Positions 11,560 to 21,000 of a stretch of 64,000 nucleotides of DNA are shown here, one piece after another. The notes beneath the pieces are model-generated. The model saw nothing but the letters and a program-made list of their open reading frames with translations, made no database searches and was not told the DNA's origin. Every line of letters begins with the position of its first letter. Positions within the stretch are counted from its first letter, which is position 1. The position numbers and the translations under genes are program-made. The stretch lies in assembly GCA_047967505.1 (NCBI GenBank), contig CM106541.1. One strand, given 5' to 3'. The stretch is from Dipteris shenzhenensis (lineage: Eukaryota; Polypodiophyta; Polypodiopsida; Gleicheniales).

Positions 11560-11878
11560 AAAAAGGGTGGCAAGGGGAGCAGAGAAAGGGGGGGGGGCGG
11601 TGGATGAGCGGAAAAGGAGGGAGGGAGGTGGCTGAGTGAGGGGGTAGTGGGGAGCGAGGGGTGGCTGAGGGGAGCAAGGGGCTGAGCGGGGGGTAGCAGG
11701 GAGCGAGGGGTGGTTGAGGGGAGTGAGGGGTTAGTGGGGAGCGAGGGGCTGAGAGCTGTGAGGGAGAGCTGAGCGGGAGAGCATGAGCGTAGAGGCAGCG
11801 AGGGAGCGTGAGCGTGAGGGAGGGGGCTGAGCGTGAGTGAGGGGTGAGGGGGCGGGGAGCGGGAGCGAGGGAGCGTGA
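11560..11878 (-). repeat. GA-rich minisatellite, LINE-B leader
   Basis: The plus strand shows degenerate units built on GGTGGCTGAGGGGAGC and GAGGGGCTGAGCGGG. On the minus strand it is the CT-rich 5' leader of LINE-B. Its right edge (near 11878) is where the host LINE-A resumes, so the tract belongs to the insertion. Confidence 0.6.
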
Positions 11879-12362
11879 CCACTTGGTGCCTCATAATATA
11901 TGCAAGCTAGCCCAAGCCTTTAGGATAGTAGCCACCATAAGAGGGGATGAGGGAGATTTGAGGCGAGCTGAAGTGAAAATCCATCTAGTATTGTAACTCC
12001 AGTCTCGTCCCGAAGTTGGTATACACGACAGCATGCTATGCATAAAGAAATCCTTCCATGGCTCTTGTACTGGCATAAGTCCTCTCACCACGATCTTGCA
12101 GAGAGCAGGGCCCTGCACTGTAAATACGAATCTATTATGTTAAGCCCACCTTCATGTGTGGGGAGGATCGATGTCTCCCAAGCCACCTTGGCTATGACAT
12201 CTACTTTGCCATCAAGCCCGCTCCATAGAAAATTCCTTACAGGTCTCTTGAGCTGAGTCATACACTCACTAGAATGGCACCAGCAAGAACAAATAAACCA
12301 AGCAATGGCCAACAAAAACTAACACAACCGTGGATGCAAGATCAAGCTTGGATGAACTTTCA
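11879..12362 (-). mobile_element. LINE-A copy A2, second segment
   Basis: The sequence resumes the LINE-A interrupted at 7051. The first about 30 bp (ACCACTTGG to TATATGCA) complete the inverted block, then the normal order returns. Minus frames give WIFTSARLKS, KAWASLHIL and, at 12315-12085, MLAIAWFICSCWCHSSECMT with the thumb-region block LPTHEGGLNI. It is interrupted again at about 12362. Confidence 0.75.
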
Positions 12363-13668
12363 GGAGGACGTGATTATATTTGTGAATTCTAACATAGTTG
12401 AATTTACACATGAATACCTTGGACCTTGGTGGCATGGGAATTTCAGGAGTCTTGGTATGTGTGTCAGGCTCGGGGAATTAATTCCTTGGGATCCCAGGAA
12501 AATTGTGTACTTGTTAGTGTATTAATTGTTCCTTGGGGTAAGTGGGCACAAAAGAGTGGTAGAAATCCATTTACTATTTTGGGATTAAAATCTGCCAATT
12601 GTGTCCACAAGCTGATTTTCGCTGCCTTTAGGCTGAGTCTGGGTTGCTGAAGCCAGGCAACTGGGTTTTTGGCTGCAAGCAAGCTGATTCTGGGCAGTTC
12701 TGGCTAGGGCGATTTTGTTTCTGGAGATCTGCTGGCTGTTCTGGAGTATTATTTGCTGGGTGGATTGTCCAAGAGCTGATTCCAGTTGATTCCGGGACCA
12801 AAGGAGCATGGCGATTTGTCCTGGAGCTGATTCCTGCTGATTTCCGGGCTAGATGAGTAGGGAAATTTGATCCTTGGGCTGTACAGGTTGTTCCGGGGAG
12901 TGCCACGGCCTAGGCGACGTGATTCGTGGCTGTTTTGTGCTGTTTTGGGACTCCTACAAGCTAGACAAACTGTTTCTAGGGCCTTCCGGGCTGTGGTTTT
13001 GCTGGCTGAACTATCTGTCTCTGATTTCTAATAGAGGCCAAGCTGTGGATGCTGTGGTTGGTCTGTTGCTGGGCAATAAAAGGCTGGTCGTTGTGATTTT
13101 GGGCTGATTTCAGGTAAGAATAGGCTAGACGACCTTGTTTGTGGGGTTTTGCAGGATGGGGCTGCGAGCCAGTTGATTATCTCTTGCAATTGGTCAGCTA
13201 TTGTGCCTTGCTGTGCTTTGCAATTCATAGGTTGTCAGTCGAGGGGCACCGTAACAGCCAGGGGCTGAGTGCTGACCTTGCGTGCCAAAGGATTGAGGCC
13301 GTAACAGCTTGGCGAGGCTGAGATTGTTGGACCTGTGAGAGCTGGAGGCAATTTGCCAAATGGGTTATGGCTTGGAATTGGATGCATGTGAAGCCGTGAT
13401 TGGCTTGGATTGCTGTGAGTAGAGGTTATGCTGTAAACTGGATGCCTACAGGAAGGGTTTAGTCTGTGTTGTAATCTGTTTTCAGTTGAATAAATAATAA
13501 AGAAATACTGCAAGGGGCAGCAGCTCGTTGGGGGCCAATCGGTGTACTGTGTATTGAGCAGGAGCATTCTAGCTCCCTTGTGTTATTGTTTGCTGTGGAT
13601 GGTTTGCTAGTGGAGTAATACTTGCTAAATTGTGAATTTACCGCTCTTATTTTTATTAAAGTCGGTTA
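12363..13668. mobile_element. Unidentified 1.3-kb insertion within LINE-A
   Basis: LINE-A sequence stops at about 12362 and resumes at about 13669, so these 1.3 kb were inserted. ATGAACT occurs at both borders (GGATGAACTTTC left, CATGAACTCTTT right), which suggests a target duplication of 7 bp or slightly more. The insert is non-coding, T/G-rich, and full of diverged GCTGATT and CTGGCT motifs, especially 12640-13180. No terminal repeats, primer site or poly-A were recognised, so the class (non-autonomous LTR element, SINE-like or DNA element) is open. Confidence 0.5.
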
Positions 13669-14480
13669 CATGAACTCTTTTGCAAAAGAGGAGTTTTCTC
13701 CTTCTTCTCTCCAACACTTGTGCAAACTATTGTGATGGGGAGATACGCATGTCGACCTAGCAAACACGGCGACTTCCAAAAAACCCCAATCTACCATGTC
13801 ATAAGCTTTCTCCAAATCCAAGAGTAGAATGGCCAATCTCTGGCTAAGCCTCCCAAAATGAGGAAATATTATCAAAGATTCTCCTACCATGAATGAAGCC
13901 CATCTGAGTATCATGTATAAGATCTGGAAGCATGGGCTGATCGATTTTGCCAGGATTTTGTAGCAAGTGCCCAAAAAAGTAATCGGTCTCCAGTGAGACA
14001 CTAAGTACTGCCTAATTTTGGAATAAGATGATGAGACCATCTGTAAGTGATTGTTTTGGCATCCCACTAGAGTCCCCAACGCCCTACAAGGCTGAGGTAA
14101 TGTGATTTCCAATCATATGCCAAAAAGCAATGAAATTAGAGGGGCTAAGCCAATCTGAGCCCAGGCAGTGCGGTTGTGAACTTTATGTTGGTGAAAGGTG
14201 CATCTACTAAGGCCCGCATATCTGGTTTCACCAACATAGGAATACACTGCCATACAACATATCTGGCATCATCTTTGGCCTGTGTGTTTGGATCTGCTGT
14301 CAAAAGGGAGGACATAAGGATCAGTCTATAAAAACCCATCTGAGTCAATAAGTTGCCAAACACATTCCATACTATGTCTGGGGTAAGAGTAGAGAAGTGT
14401 GCTTATTGACTCTACCTCCCATCTGAGTCCAAAAAGACTCTCATGCATGAAAGGCATAAACTGCTCTCTGATCTAGCAGT
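13669..14480 (-). mobile_element. LINE-A copy A2, 5' segment (RT start)
   Basis: The minus frames at 14363-14145 and 14112-13666 hold the pre-RT block (FTNIKFTTALPGLRLA), RT fingers (CYKILAKSISPCFQIL) and palm motif A (ILLLDLEKAYDMVDWGF, with its aspartate). Together with 11879-12362 and 5890-7051 they make one LINE-A lacking endonuclease and ORF1, that is, 5'-truncated. Confidence 0.75.
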
Positions 14481-14560
14481 ATATGTTGATGAGCCCTTCC
14501 TTAAGCTTTGCTCTCAGAGTTTCTTTCATACTTAATAGAAGTGTTTTCTTTGAAAAAAAA
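14480..14560 (+). mobile_element. LINE-A 3' end fragment with A tail
   Basis: The sequence has AGCTTTGCTCTCAGAGTTTC, then CATACTTAATAGAAGTG and a run of A ending near 14561. It is the terminal piece of a plus-strand LINE-A, tail to tail with the following minus-strand fragment. Confidence 0.65.
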
Positions 14561-14574
14561 GAATCCGTCCTGAA

Positions 14575-15110
14575 TATAGACCTTCGTTGGTTCACTGCAA
14601 TCCCTCCATGGATAGAAAGCCAAAAGAAAATAGGGAATTTTCTATTCGTAAGCGATTTTAAGAGTCTCTTTCAAATGGATTTATATGAAAATTCTCCGGA
14701 TGAGGAGCTCGGGTTAACTTCCATACTCTAAGGCTGTGCCGAAAGTTCCTAGCATTATTGACCGTGTAACAGGAGAAGGAAAGGTGCCTTGCATTAATTC
14801 ACTCCCACTCCCTAGGGTCCCACTGTAAACTCTTTATGAAGGTATCTCCATAGAGCCAAATCGTCCATGCACTGAAGGGAATGTGATCCCTGCTAGGGTC
14901 CTGAATCTGCTTCACATGACCCACAATCCTGATAGGCTGAAATGCAACATCCAGAAGGATATCATCTGTAGAGCTAGACAACGTGCTCCTGGAATAAACA
15001 TGAAAGACCGTATGTGACCTGAAGTGAGATACCTAACCTTGTAAAGGTCCCAAGCCAAGTAGACCGAAGTGAGGCCTGCCACTTGCATCTGCATAAACAC
15101 AATCCAATGT
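14575..15110 (-). mobile_element. LINE-A fragment (central to C-terminal ORF2)
   Basis: The 14981-14799 frame reads STDDILLDVAFQPIRIVGHV and SLQWDPREWE, matching the LINE-A order at 27.0-27.2 kb. It ends near 15110, where copia gag sequence begins. Confidence 0.65.
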
Positions 15111-15111
15111 T

Positions 15112-15800
15112 ATGGTGAGGTAGCCACATGCGCCTTTCCCTTCTTGAGAGAATCAGCATGCTTGTTCTGACACTCACCAATGTGATGTCCTGGAAGCTTG
15201 CAATAGTAACAAGTATCTCTAACAGATTTGACATCCTTTGTTTTCTCACTTTTCTTCCTACATGTTTTTGCATGTGCATACCACTTTGGTGGCTGATTTT
15301 GCTGATATCTTTGCTTAGAATGAAACTTATGTCCTCTGCCTTTCCTGTGGACAGTATAGGCTTGCTCCTGTTTGATGAGAGGAATGGGACACGCATTCCT
15401 TCTTTTGAAGGAGAAAGCCTATAACCTCCTCGTGTGAGCAAGGAGACACACACAAAGTGACATTCGATGAAGCTACACACTTAGAAGCATGGAGCTAAAT
15501 TGTTTAACAATATTGAAATCAAATTTCTCTTTGGAATAGGCTCATACATTGCCATGATCTGCTAGCCTTGTGATGTGCTCTGACACTGATTAATTATCCT
15601 GCATATTCAGCTCCTTGAGCTGATTTGTCACAGCGATTAATCTGGCCTCATTCTGCAGGTTGACATGCATGCCAAATAATCCCATGCATCTTGGACCAAA
15701 TTGCATGACTTGATGTTTCGACAATATCCCTCTTGACTAATAATGCAATAATGGAAAGCACCAATCCATTTTTCTTATCGAATTTCTGTTGATCCTGCAT
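15112..15800 (-). pseudogene. Copia gag remnant with CCHC zinc knuckle
   Basis: The minus strand at about 15355-15112 encodes a basic stretch, then CYYCKLPGHHIGEC, a perfect CX2CX4HX4C knuckle, followed by a lysine-rich tail. Further upstream, 15800-15480 gives an NEARLIAVTNQLKELNMQ-like block and an SEHITRLADHG block with stops between, the usual order in copia gag. No protease or later domain follows. It is unrelated in detail to the intact copia at 53 kb. Confidence 0.65.
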
Positions 15801-16440
15801 GCCAAAAGAGGTTTTGAGAGTCTTGGACTCGCAATTTGTGCACTAAGAGGATGCTGTTCATCCGTGTTCACCAATTCTCGGAGGCCTTTTCCAACCAATA
15901 TATTTCTGATGATGAATGACCATAGAGAAGAAGTGGTTCCCTCGGACAAAGAAGTGAATGATTCCATTGAGCAACATATTATTGTTCCGAGTCGGTACTA
16001 CAATTGTTTGGAAACATGCATGCAAACTCTGACTAAGATATGGATGCAACAGCAAATGGCCAAGTTGATGGGGCTTCTAATGCCAGGCTTTTTTCTGTAG
16101 TGCACTTGCCAACTACCCAAAATGCAAGTACGAATAGTGCACAACAGGTCTACAAAGAGAAACTACTTGTTTTGATTGGCGATGGATGCCAAAATCACCC
16201 CTAGAAACGGAGCTCTGATGCTTTTGCGCAGTTGATAGTAGATTTACACAGGTGCCAACTGAGCACTTTTGTAATGATTTTTCACAAGGCTAATGACCTC
16301 GAATATTGACACTCACTGATTGAGTGTTCCGTCCTTTGATCATAGTCGTTAATTTTATCAAGCTAGCAGAGGAAGGTCTGTGAAGTTTGCTTCAAAATTT
16401 GCCTTAGAATGACTCTCAGAGTCAAGATGCTGTTGGACAC
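15801..16440. other. No recognised gene
   Basis: Short open frames on both strands show no known motif. The sequence may be the internal part of a decayed LTR element, given gag remnants on the left and a primer site at 17.33 kb. Confidence 0.4.
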
Positions 16441-16700
16441 TTGGGAAAAATTACTGAGTATGGATTTCCAACTAACTAAACCAACTAGGTTGTAGTCTAC
16501 TTTAGTTAGGATAACTAACCCACAACTAGATTAGTCAACTAACTTTGGTTAGGTTAGTTTAACCGATCCCAATTAGGTTAGTTCAGTTGTCGTACCACAT
16601 TGCCTGCCATGTGTCTATACCACATCAACCCTGCCATGTCTCTATGGCACCTCACCCTTGCCACGTGTTGTCATGTCACCCTACGATGTGTCTGAGAGTA
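16441..16700. repeat. TTAGTTAGG-type and CCATGTG-type short repeats
   Basis: From 16460 to 16590 the words TTAGTTAGG, GGTTAGTT and CAACTAACT recur at least eight times. From 16600 to 16680 there are spaced TGCCATGTGTC-like words and one CACGTG. The stretch is non-coding and could be promoter or LTR debris. Confidence 0.45.
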
Positions 16701-16742
16701 TGAGGTCTGATTACGGAGCTCAAGATGGCGATATCTAGAAGC

Positions 16743-17332
16743 TTAGGGGAAATGAGCTATTGAGCTCAGGACTGCGGTAGTGGTTTGGTTCGTCGAGAAC
16801 AAGAAGACAGTTCTAGGCATCACTTGCTCGCTCATTTTGCTTGTCGACCGTGTTGCCTTTCTCTGTATGCGATATGATAAATGGTTTCGGGCTGGAGAAG
16901 CGCAGACTGGCTTGTGGACAGGGCTTGCAGATAGATTTCGGGCTGTAGACGGATTTTGAGCTGCTGAAATCTTGGAAGCGATAGGAGCTGCAGATGGTTT
17001 CGGGAAAGAGAAGCACTGCAATGACTACTAGAAGCTTGGAAGTGACAGGAGCTGCAGAAGGCTTTTGGCTGGAGAAGTGCTGCAACGACTACTAGAAGCT
17101 TGGAAGCGACAGCTGCAGAAGGCTTGGGCCGGAGAAGTGCTGCATCCACTGTTGGAAGCTTCAAACTGACAGGAGCTGTAGCTGGCTGGAGAATTGAGCA
17201 GTCGGTCTGGCAAGACTTCGAGTTAATGAGAGCTGTGCTCTGAAACTCCCTCGTTGCTTCGGGTACCCACCACATAGGCTGTGCCTCTTCCCCACAATGG
17301 CAATACACTCCACCTCCATAGAGCAACCAATT
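16743..17332 (-). mobile_element. LTR-retrotransposon internal region with 66-bp tandem repeats
   Basis: The sequence lies just downstream (minus strand) of a primer-binding site, so it is the leader or early coding part of an LTR element. About three and a half diverged units of roughly 66 bp lie at 16965-17195. They carry GAAGCTTGGAAG, GACAGGAGCTGCAGAAGG and GAGAAGTGCTGCA. They are open in minus frames as Ser/Ala/Gln-rich repeats, with no recognised domain. Confidence 0.5.
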
Positions 17333-17343
17333 CTCTGATACCA
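17333..17343 (-). other. Primer-binding site (initiator tRNA-Met type)
   Basis: On the minus strand this is TGGTATCAGAG, the plant copia primer site. It is separated by two bases from the CA that would end the 5' LTR at 17346. Confidence 0.65.
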
Positions 17344-17345
17344 AA

Positions 17346-17520
17346 TGTAGGTGCAGGAGTTAGACGTGAGTGTAACAGTAAGTAGGAGAGCAATAGAACT
17401 CAATTGTACTCAGTCAGAAATGAATGTACCCATGCAATAGTACATAGAAAAATAATGAAAACAATTGTATGTCTTACATATCGATGTCATTATAAAATAT
17501 CAAACAGTAAGCTGCTTGCT
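17346..17520 (-). repeat. Probable LTR next to the 17.33-kb primer site (right limit uncertain)
   Basis: It starts with TG (plus strand) exactly where an LTR should, next to the primer site. A matching second LTR was not found in the window, so length and outer limit are unknown. The element is truncated. Confidence 0.4.
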
Positions 17521-17813
17521 TATTGCGAATGAGCTGATTCATAGATCAATATCAGAGTTTAAACATGTTCGACTCATGGGATCCTTCAGCAATTATATCT
17601 AAAAGCAGCCAATATCATTGTATTGATCTGTTGCAGTGTCAATATTCAATGTTATAAATGTATCAAGTCTTCTTCGTCAGCATCCTGAATCAGATGGTTT
17701 CTTCATTCAATAGTTGTATTAAATTTGGATTCCATCGTTGGTAATTGGTTTGATGTGAATCACATCTTTTCATCGTTGCTTACCTACCAATCACATGTCA
17801 ATTGGCTGTTCAG

Positions 17814-18023
17814 GCCCTGAAAATTCTCAAACAAATACCTGACAAGGTGGCTGTCCAGACCCTGAGAAGTCTCAAAAAAAACCTGGACAAGGTGGCACAA
17901 GTGTTGCAAATGGGAAAAACAATTGTACGGCCAGAAGCGTTAGTCCTTGAGCGCCTGCTGATCCCACCAAATTGCAATCGTATTCCTGAGCAGCCAGGAA
18001 TGGACACCATGCGACTTGGAGCA
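17814..18023 (+). CDS. NRPD1/NRPE1: Pol IV/V gene, first visible exon
   Basis: Seventy codons, phase 0 at both ends, acceptor TTCAG at 17813, donor GTAAGAAC at 18024. The end carries LLIPPNCNRIPEQPG, the conserved VPPN block of largest subunits. The exon opens with an imperfect 15-codon duplication (17814-17858 and 17859-17903: ALKILKQIPDKVAVQ, then TLRSLKKNLDKVAQV). The splice acceptor itself is duplicated (GGCTGTTCAG, GGCTGTCCAG). Use of the second acceptor would drop exactly 15 codons in frame. Confidence 0.75.
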
Positions 18024-21000
18024 GTAAGAACAAATGCATGCTCTTACAACAATCATTTTTCTTCTTAAACAGTAGATACTAACTCTGCACATTGGAGTGT
18101 GGACATTCAAATTCTCATTAAGTGCTATGGACTGCTCTCTTTGCTAAATTCCACTTGCTAATGGTTTCCTAGGATAAAGTTACCCAAATGCTGAGAAAAA
18201 TTTTAAGAAATATTGAGAACGTGAAGCACATTCCCAAGAATATTCAAATTGACGAAATGCAGGCCTTAGTTGCAGATTATTTTCGCATTAAAGGTGCTCC
18301 AAAGGTAAATTCTGAATTTCCCTTGTTAGACTTGAAAAGACATTGTATCCATGTTAGCACTGTAAGGCAGCATTTTGTTCTCATATCTAATTAAAGAACT
18401 TTTCCTTTTCATATGCAGGTTCGTGGAAATGAAGAACCAAAGATTGACTATGTTGGTCGTTCAAAAAATGATCTTGGAAAAAACTGGCCTAATAAAATAC
18501 AGAATCAAACTATTGCAAAGGTTTCAAGCTTTTCAAGCAGAGCTGTGCTTACAGGAGATTCCTTTCTATGCATGAATGAGATAGGCATTCCTTTTGAGAT
18601 AGCTAAGGGGATAACAGTGTGGGAAACTGTTACAAAGTTCAATCTACAGAAAATGCAAGAAATTGTGGGTAATGGACTCAAATCTTTCAGGAAAACTGGT
18701 GCCTTGCAAGTCATTAGGGGAGGGGTGAAGTTCGATTTAACACATAAACATGGGTTTACAGTTGAGATCGGTGATGTTATAGGACGCCATCTTGAGGATG
18801 AAGACTATGTATTCTGTAATCGCCCACCATCTGTGCATAAGCACTCTATCATGGGGTTGAAGGTCAGATGCCTGGAAATTTCAACTTTTGCAATTAATCC
18901 CCTTATATGTCCCCCCCTTGGTGCAGATTTCGATGGGGATTGCCTTGCAGTATTTATTCCCCAATCCTTAGAATGCAGAGCTGAGAATTCAGAGCTACTT
19001 TTGATGGAAAAGCAAATGCTTTTGTCTCATGGAGACCAATGTACATTTATGCTGACTCAGGATGCTTTACTGGCAGCACACAAGCTTACAAGCTGTCCTA
19101 TTTTTGTTAACAAAGAGACAATGCAGCAAAGCAATATATGGTCTGACTGTACCTTGCCACAGCCAGCTATACAAAAGTCCCCCAAAGGATGCTTTTGGAC
19201 AGGCAATCAACTTTTTCAACTTTCACTACCAGATGGCATTGATTATGTTGACTGTGGTGCTCACATTCGTGGCAGTGAAGTCTTGGAAACAAATGGGCAA
19301 GCTGAGTGGCTCAAAAGCACAACAAACGGTCTTGTTCATACCATAGTCCGACAACATGGAAATGATGTGGCCTTGCGGTTTCTGGACTCTTCCCAAAAAT
19401 TGCTTGTTGGATGGTTGTCAAATGTGGGATTTAGTGTAGGAGTTCATGATGTATACGCCACAAATAATGAACATTCTAGGTTGAACTTGCACAAGGAGCT
19501 GAGAGGAACTATGGATACTGCAAGATTAAGAGTTCTTAAGAAATTGTTTCTATTGAATGTATCATTAAGGCAGAGCACATTGGATGACGTGCACACATTT
19601 GATCATGGAAGTAGTCAGTCTGAAGTTTCTTTAAAGTGTTCAAGAGTCCATTTCAAAGCGTTAGAAATGCTTGAAGGTGAATACTTGCAGGATATGCTTT
19701 CAACTGTTGAAACGATTACATTGAACAATGTTTGCAAGGACAATTCACTTTTGGCGATGGTCAGGGCAGGCAGCAAGGGATCTGTCCACAAATTTGTGCA
19801 ACAATTTGGATGTCTGGGGCTGCAGTTTCACGAAGGAAAGGATTTGCATAATGAGGAAGGTGCTTGGGAGGAGAGGGGATTGATAAAAAGCTCTTTTGTT
19901 GAAGGGCTTAACCCTCGAGAATTTTTTATGCATACAGTTAGCTCTCGAGAGGGGCTGATACGTCAAGCGTTGGAAGTCAGTGAACCTGGTGTACTATTCA
20001 AACACCTGATGCTTTTCATGCGGGATGTTTACATTGCTTATGATGGCACAGTAAGGAGTAGGCATGGGCAGCACATGCTACAGTTTCAATACGGTGGAGC
20101 TAAAGCATGCAATGAACCTTTTTGTACAAATGGAGCAACTACAGATAGAAAAGATGAAGAGAATGCAAATCTGAGATGGGCTGATGCTGTTCTAGCAGGG
20201 GAGCCGGTGGGCATTCTGGCTGCAACAGCTATTGTGCAGCCAGCTTATCAAATGCTTTTGGAATCACCCCATCAGGGTTCCAGTAGTGCTACCTGTCCAT
20301 TAAAATATTTACAGGTAACCCTCTATTTAGACACTGTTTTCATTTAGTGTCACATAGTTAACTGTAATTTACTTTACCTGTGGATAGCTTCTGGTTGTAC
20401 TCTACCAATACATATCATGTAGGTGTAAATGCTAATACTGTGAAGATCCCTTGTACGTATATTATGGGTGAAAATCGCTCATTGCAGTGACAAAGTAAAG
20501 CTGTTGATACTGTGTAGGAAACTTTGTACTCAGGAACAAAGTCATCTTTGAAGTATGGTGATCAAAGGGTTCATCTATATATCTCCAAAGGTGACGATAT
20601 TAAATATCATTGGAGGGAACGTGCTGCACTCAAGATTCAACACTTATTAAAAAATGTAACATTGGAGATGCTTTCATCAGCTACATTGATAGAGTACGTG
20701 TCTTCATTCAGTGCAAGCTCAATTGGAATGGCAGAATTACTTACACATTTGTATCACAAATGAGTTGTCATCTTCATCCATTTACAGGTACAGGACAGAT
20801 TTGGGTAATGAAGGTTGGCAAGGGAACTGCTCAGCAAAGAGGTTACCATGGATCGGTCATATATCACTGAACAAGGCAAGACTGGATGGATTGAATAAAA
20901 CTACAATTAGTGAAGTGGATGTAAAATCTTGCTTGAACCATATGATATATGTTATTCAGGTTGATTGAATCACAAAAGATTAGCTGCTGTGAACCTTAGG

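Larger units (their letters stand above)
7052..11878 (-). mobile_element. LINE-B copy B1, near full length, inserted into LINE-A
   Basis: On the minus strand the order is: a GA/CT-rich minisatellite leader (11878-11560), ORF1 (11464-10167), the ORF2 endonuclease (about 9930-8641), an inverted 0.7-kb block (8640-7927), the RT palm and beyond (7930-7382), a 3' UTR and a GAAAG-repeat tail (plus-strand reading) at 7052-7075. The host LINE-A reads on across the two borders, so the 4.8-kb unit entered as one insertion. The 3' UTR matches the other LINE-B ends at 30.9 and 42.1 kb almost base for base. Stops in several frames and the inversion make it inactive. Confidence 0.75.
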
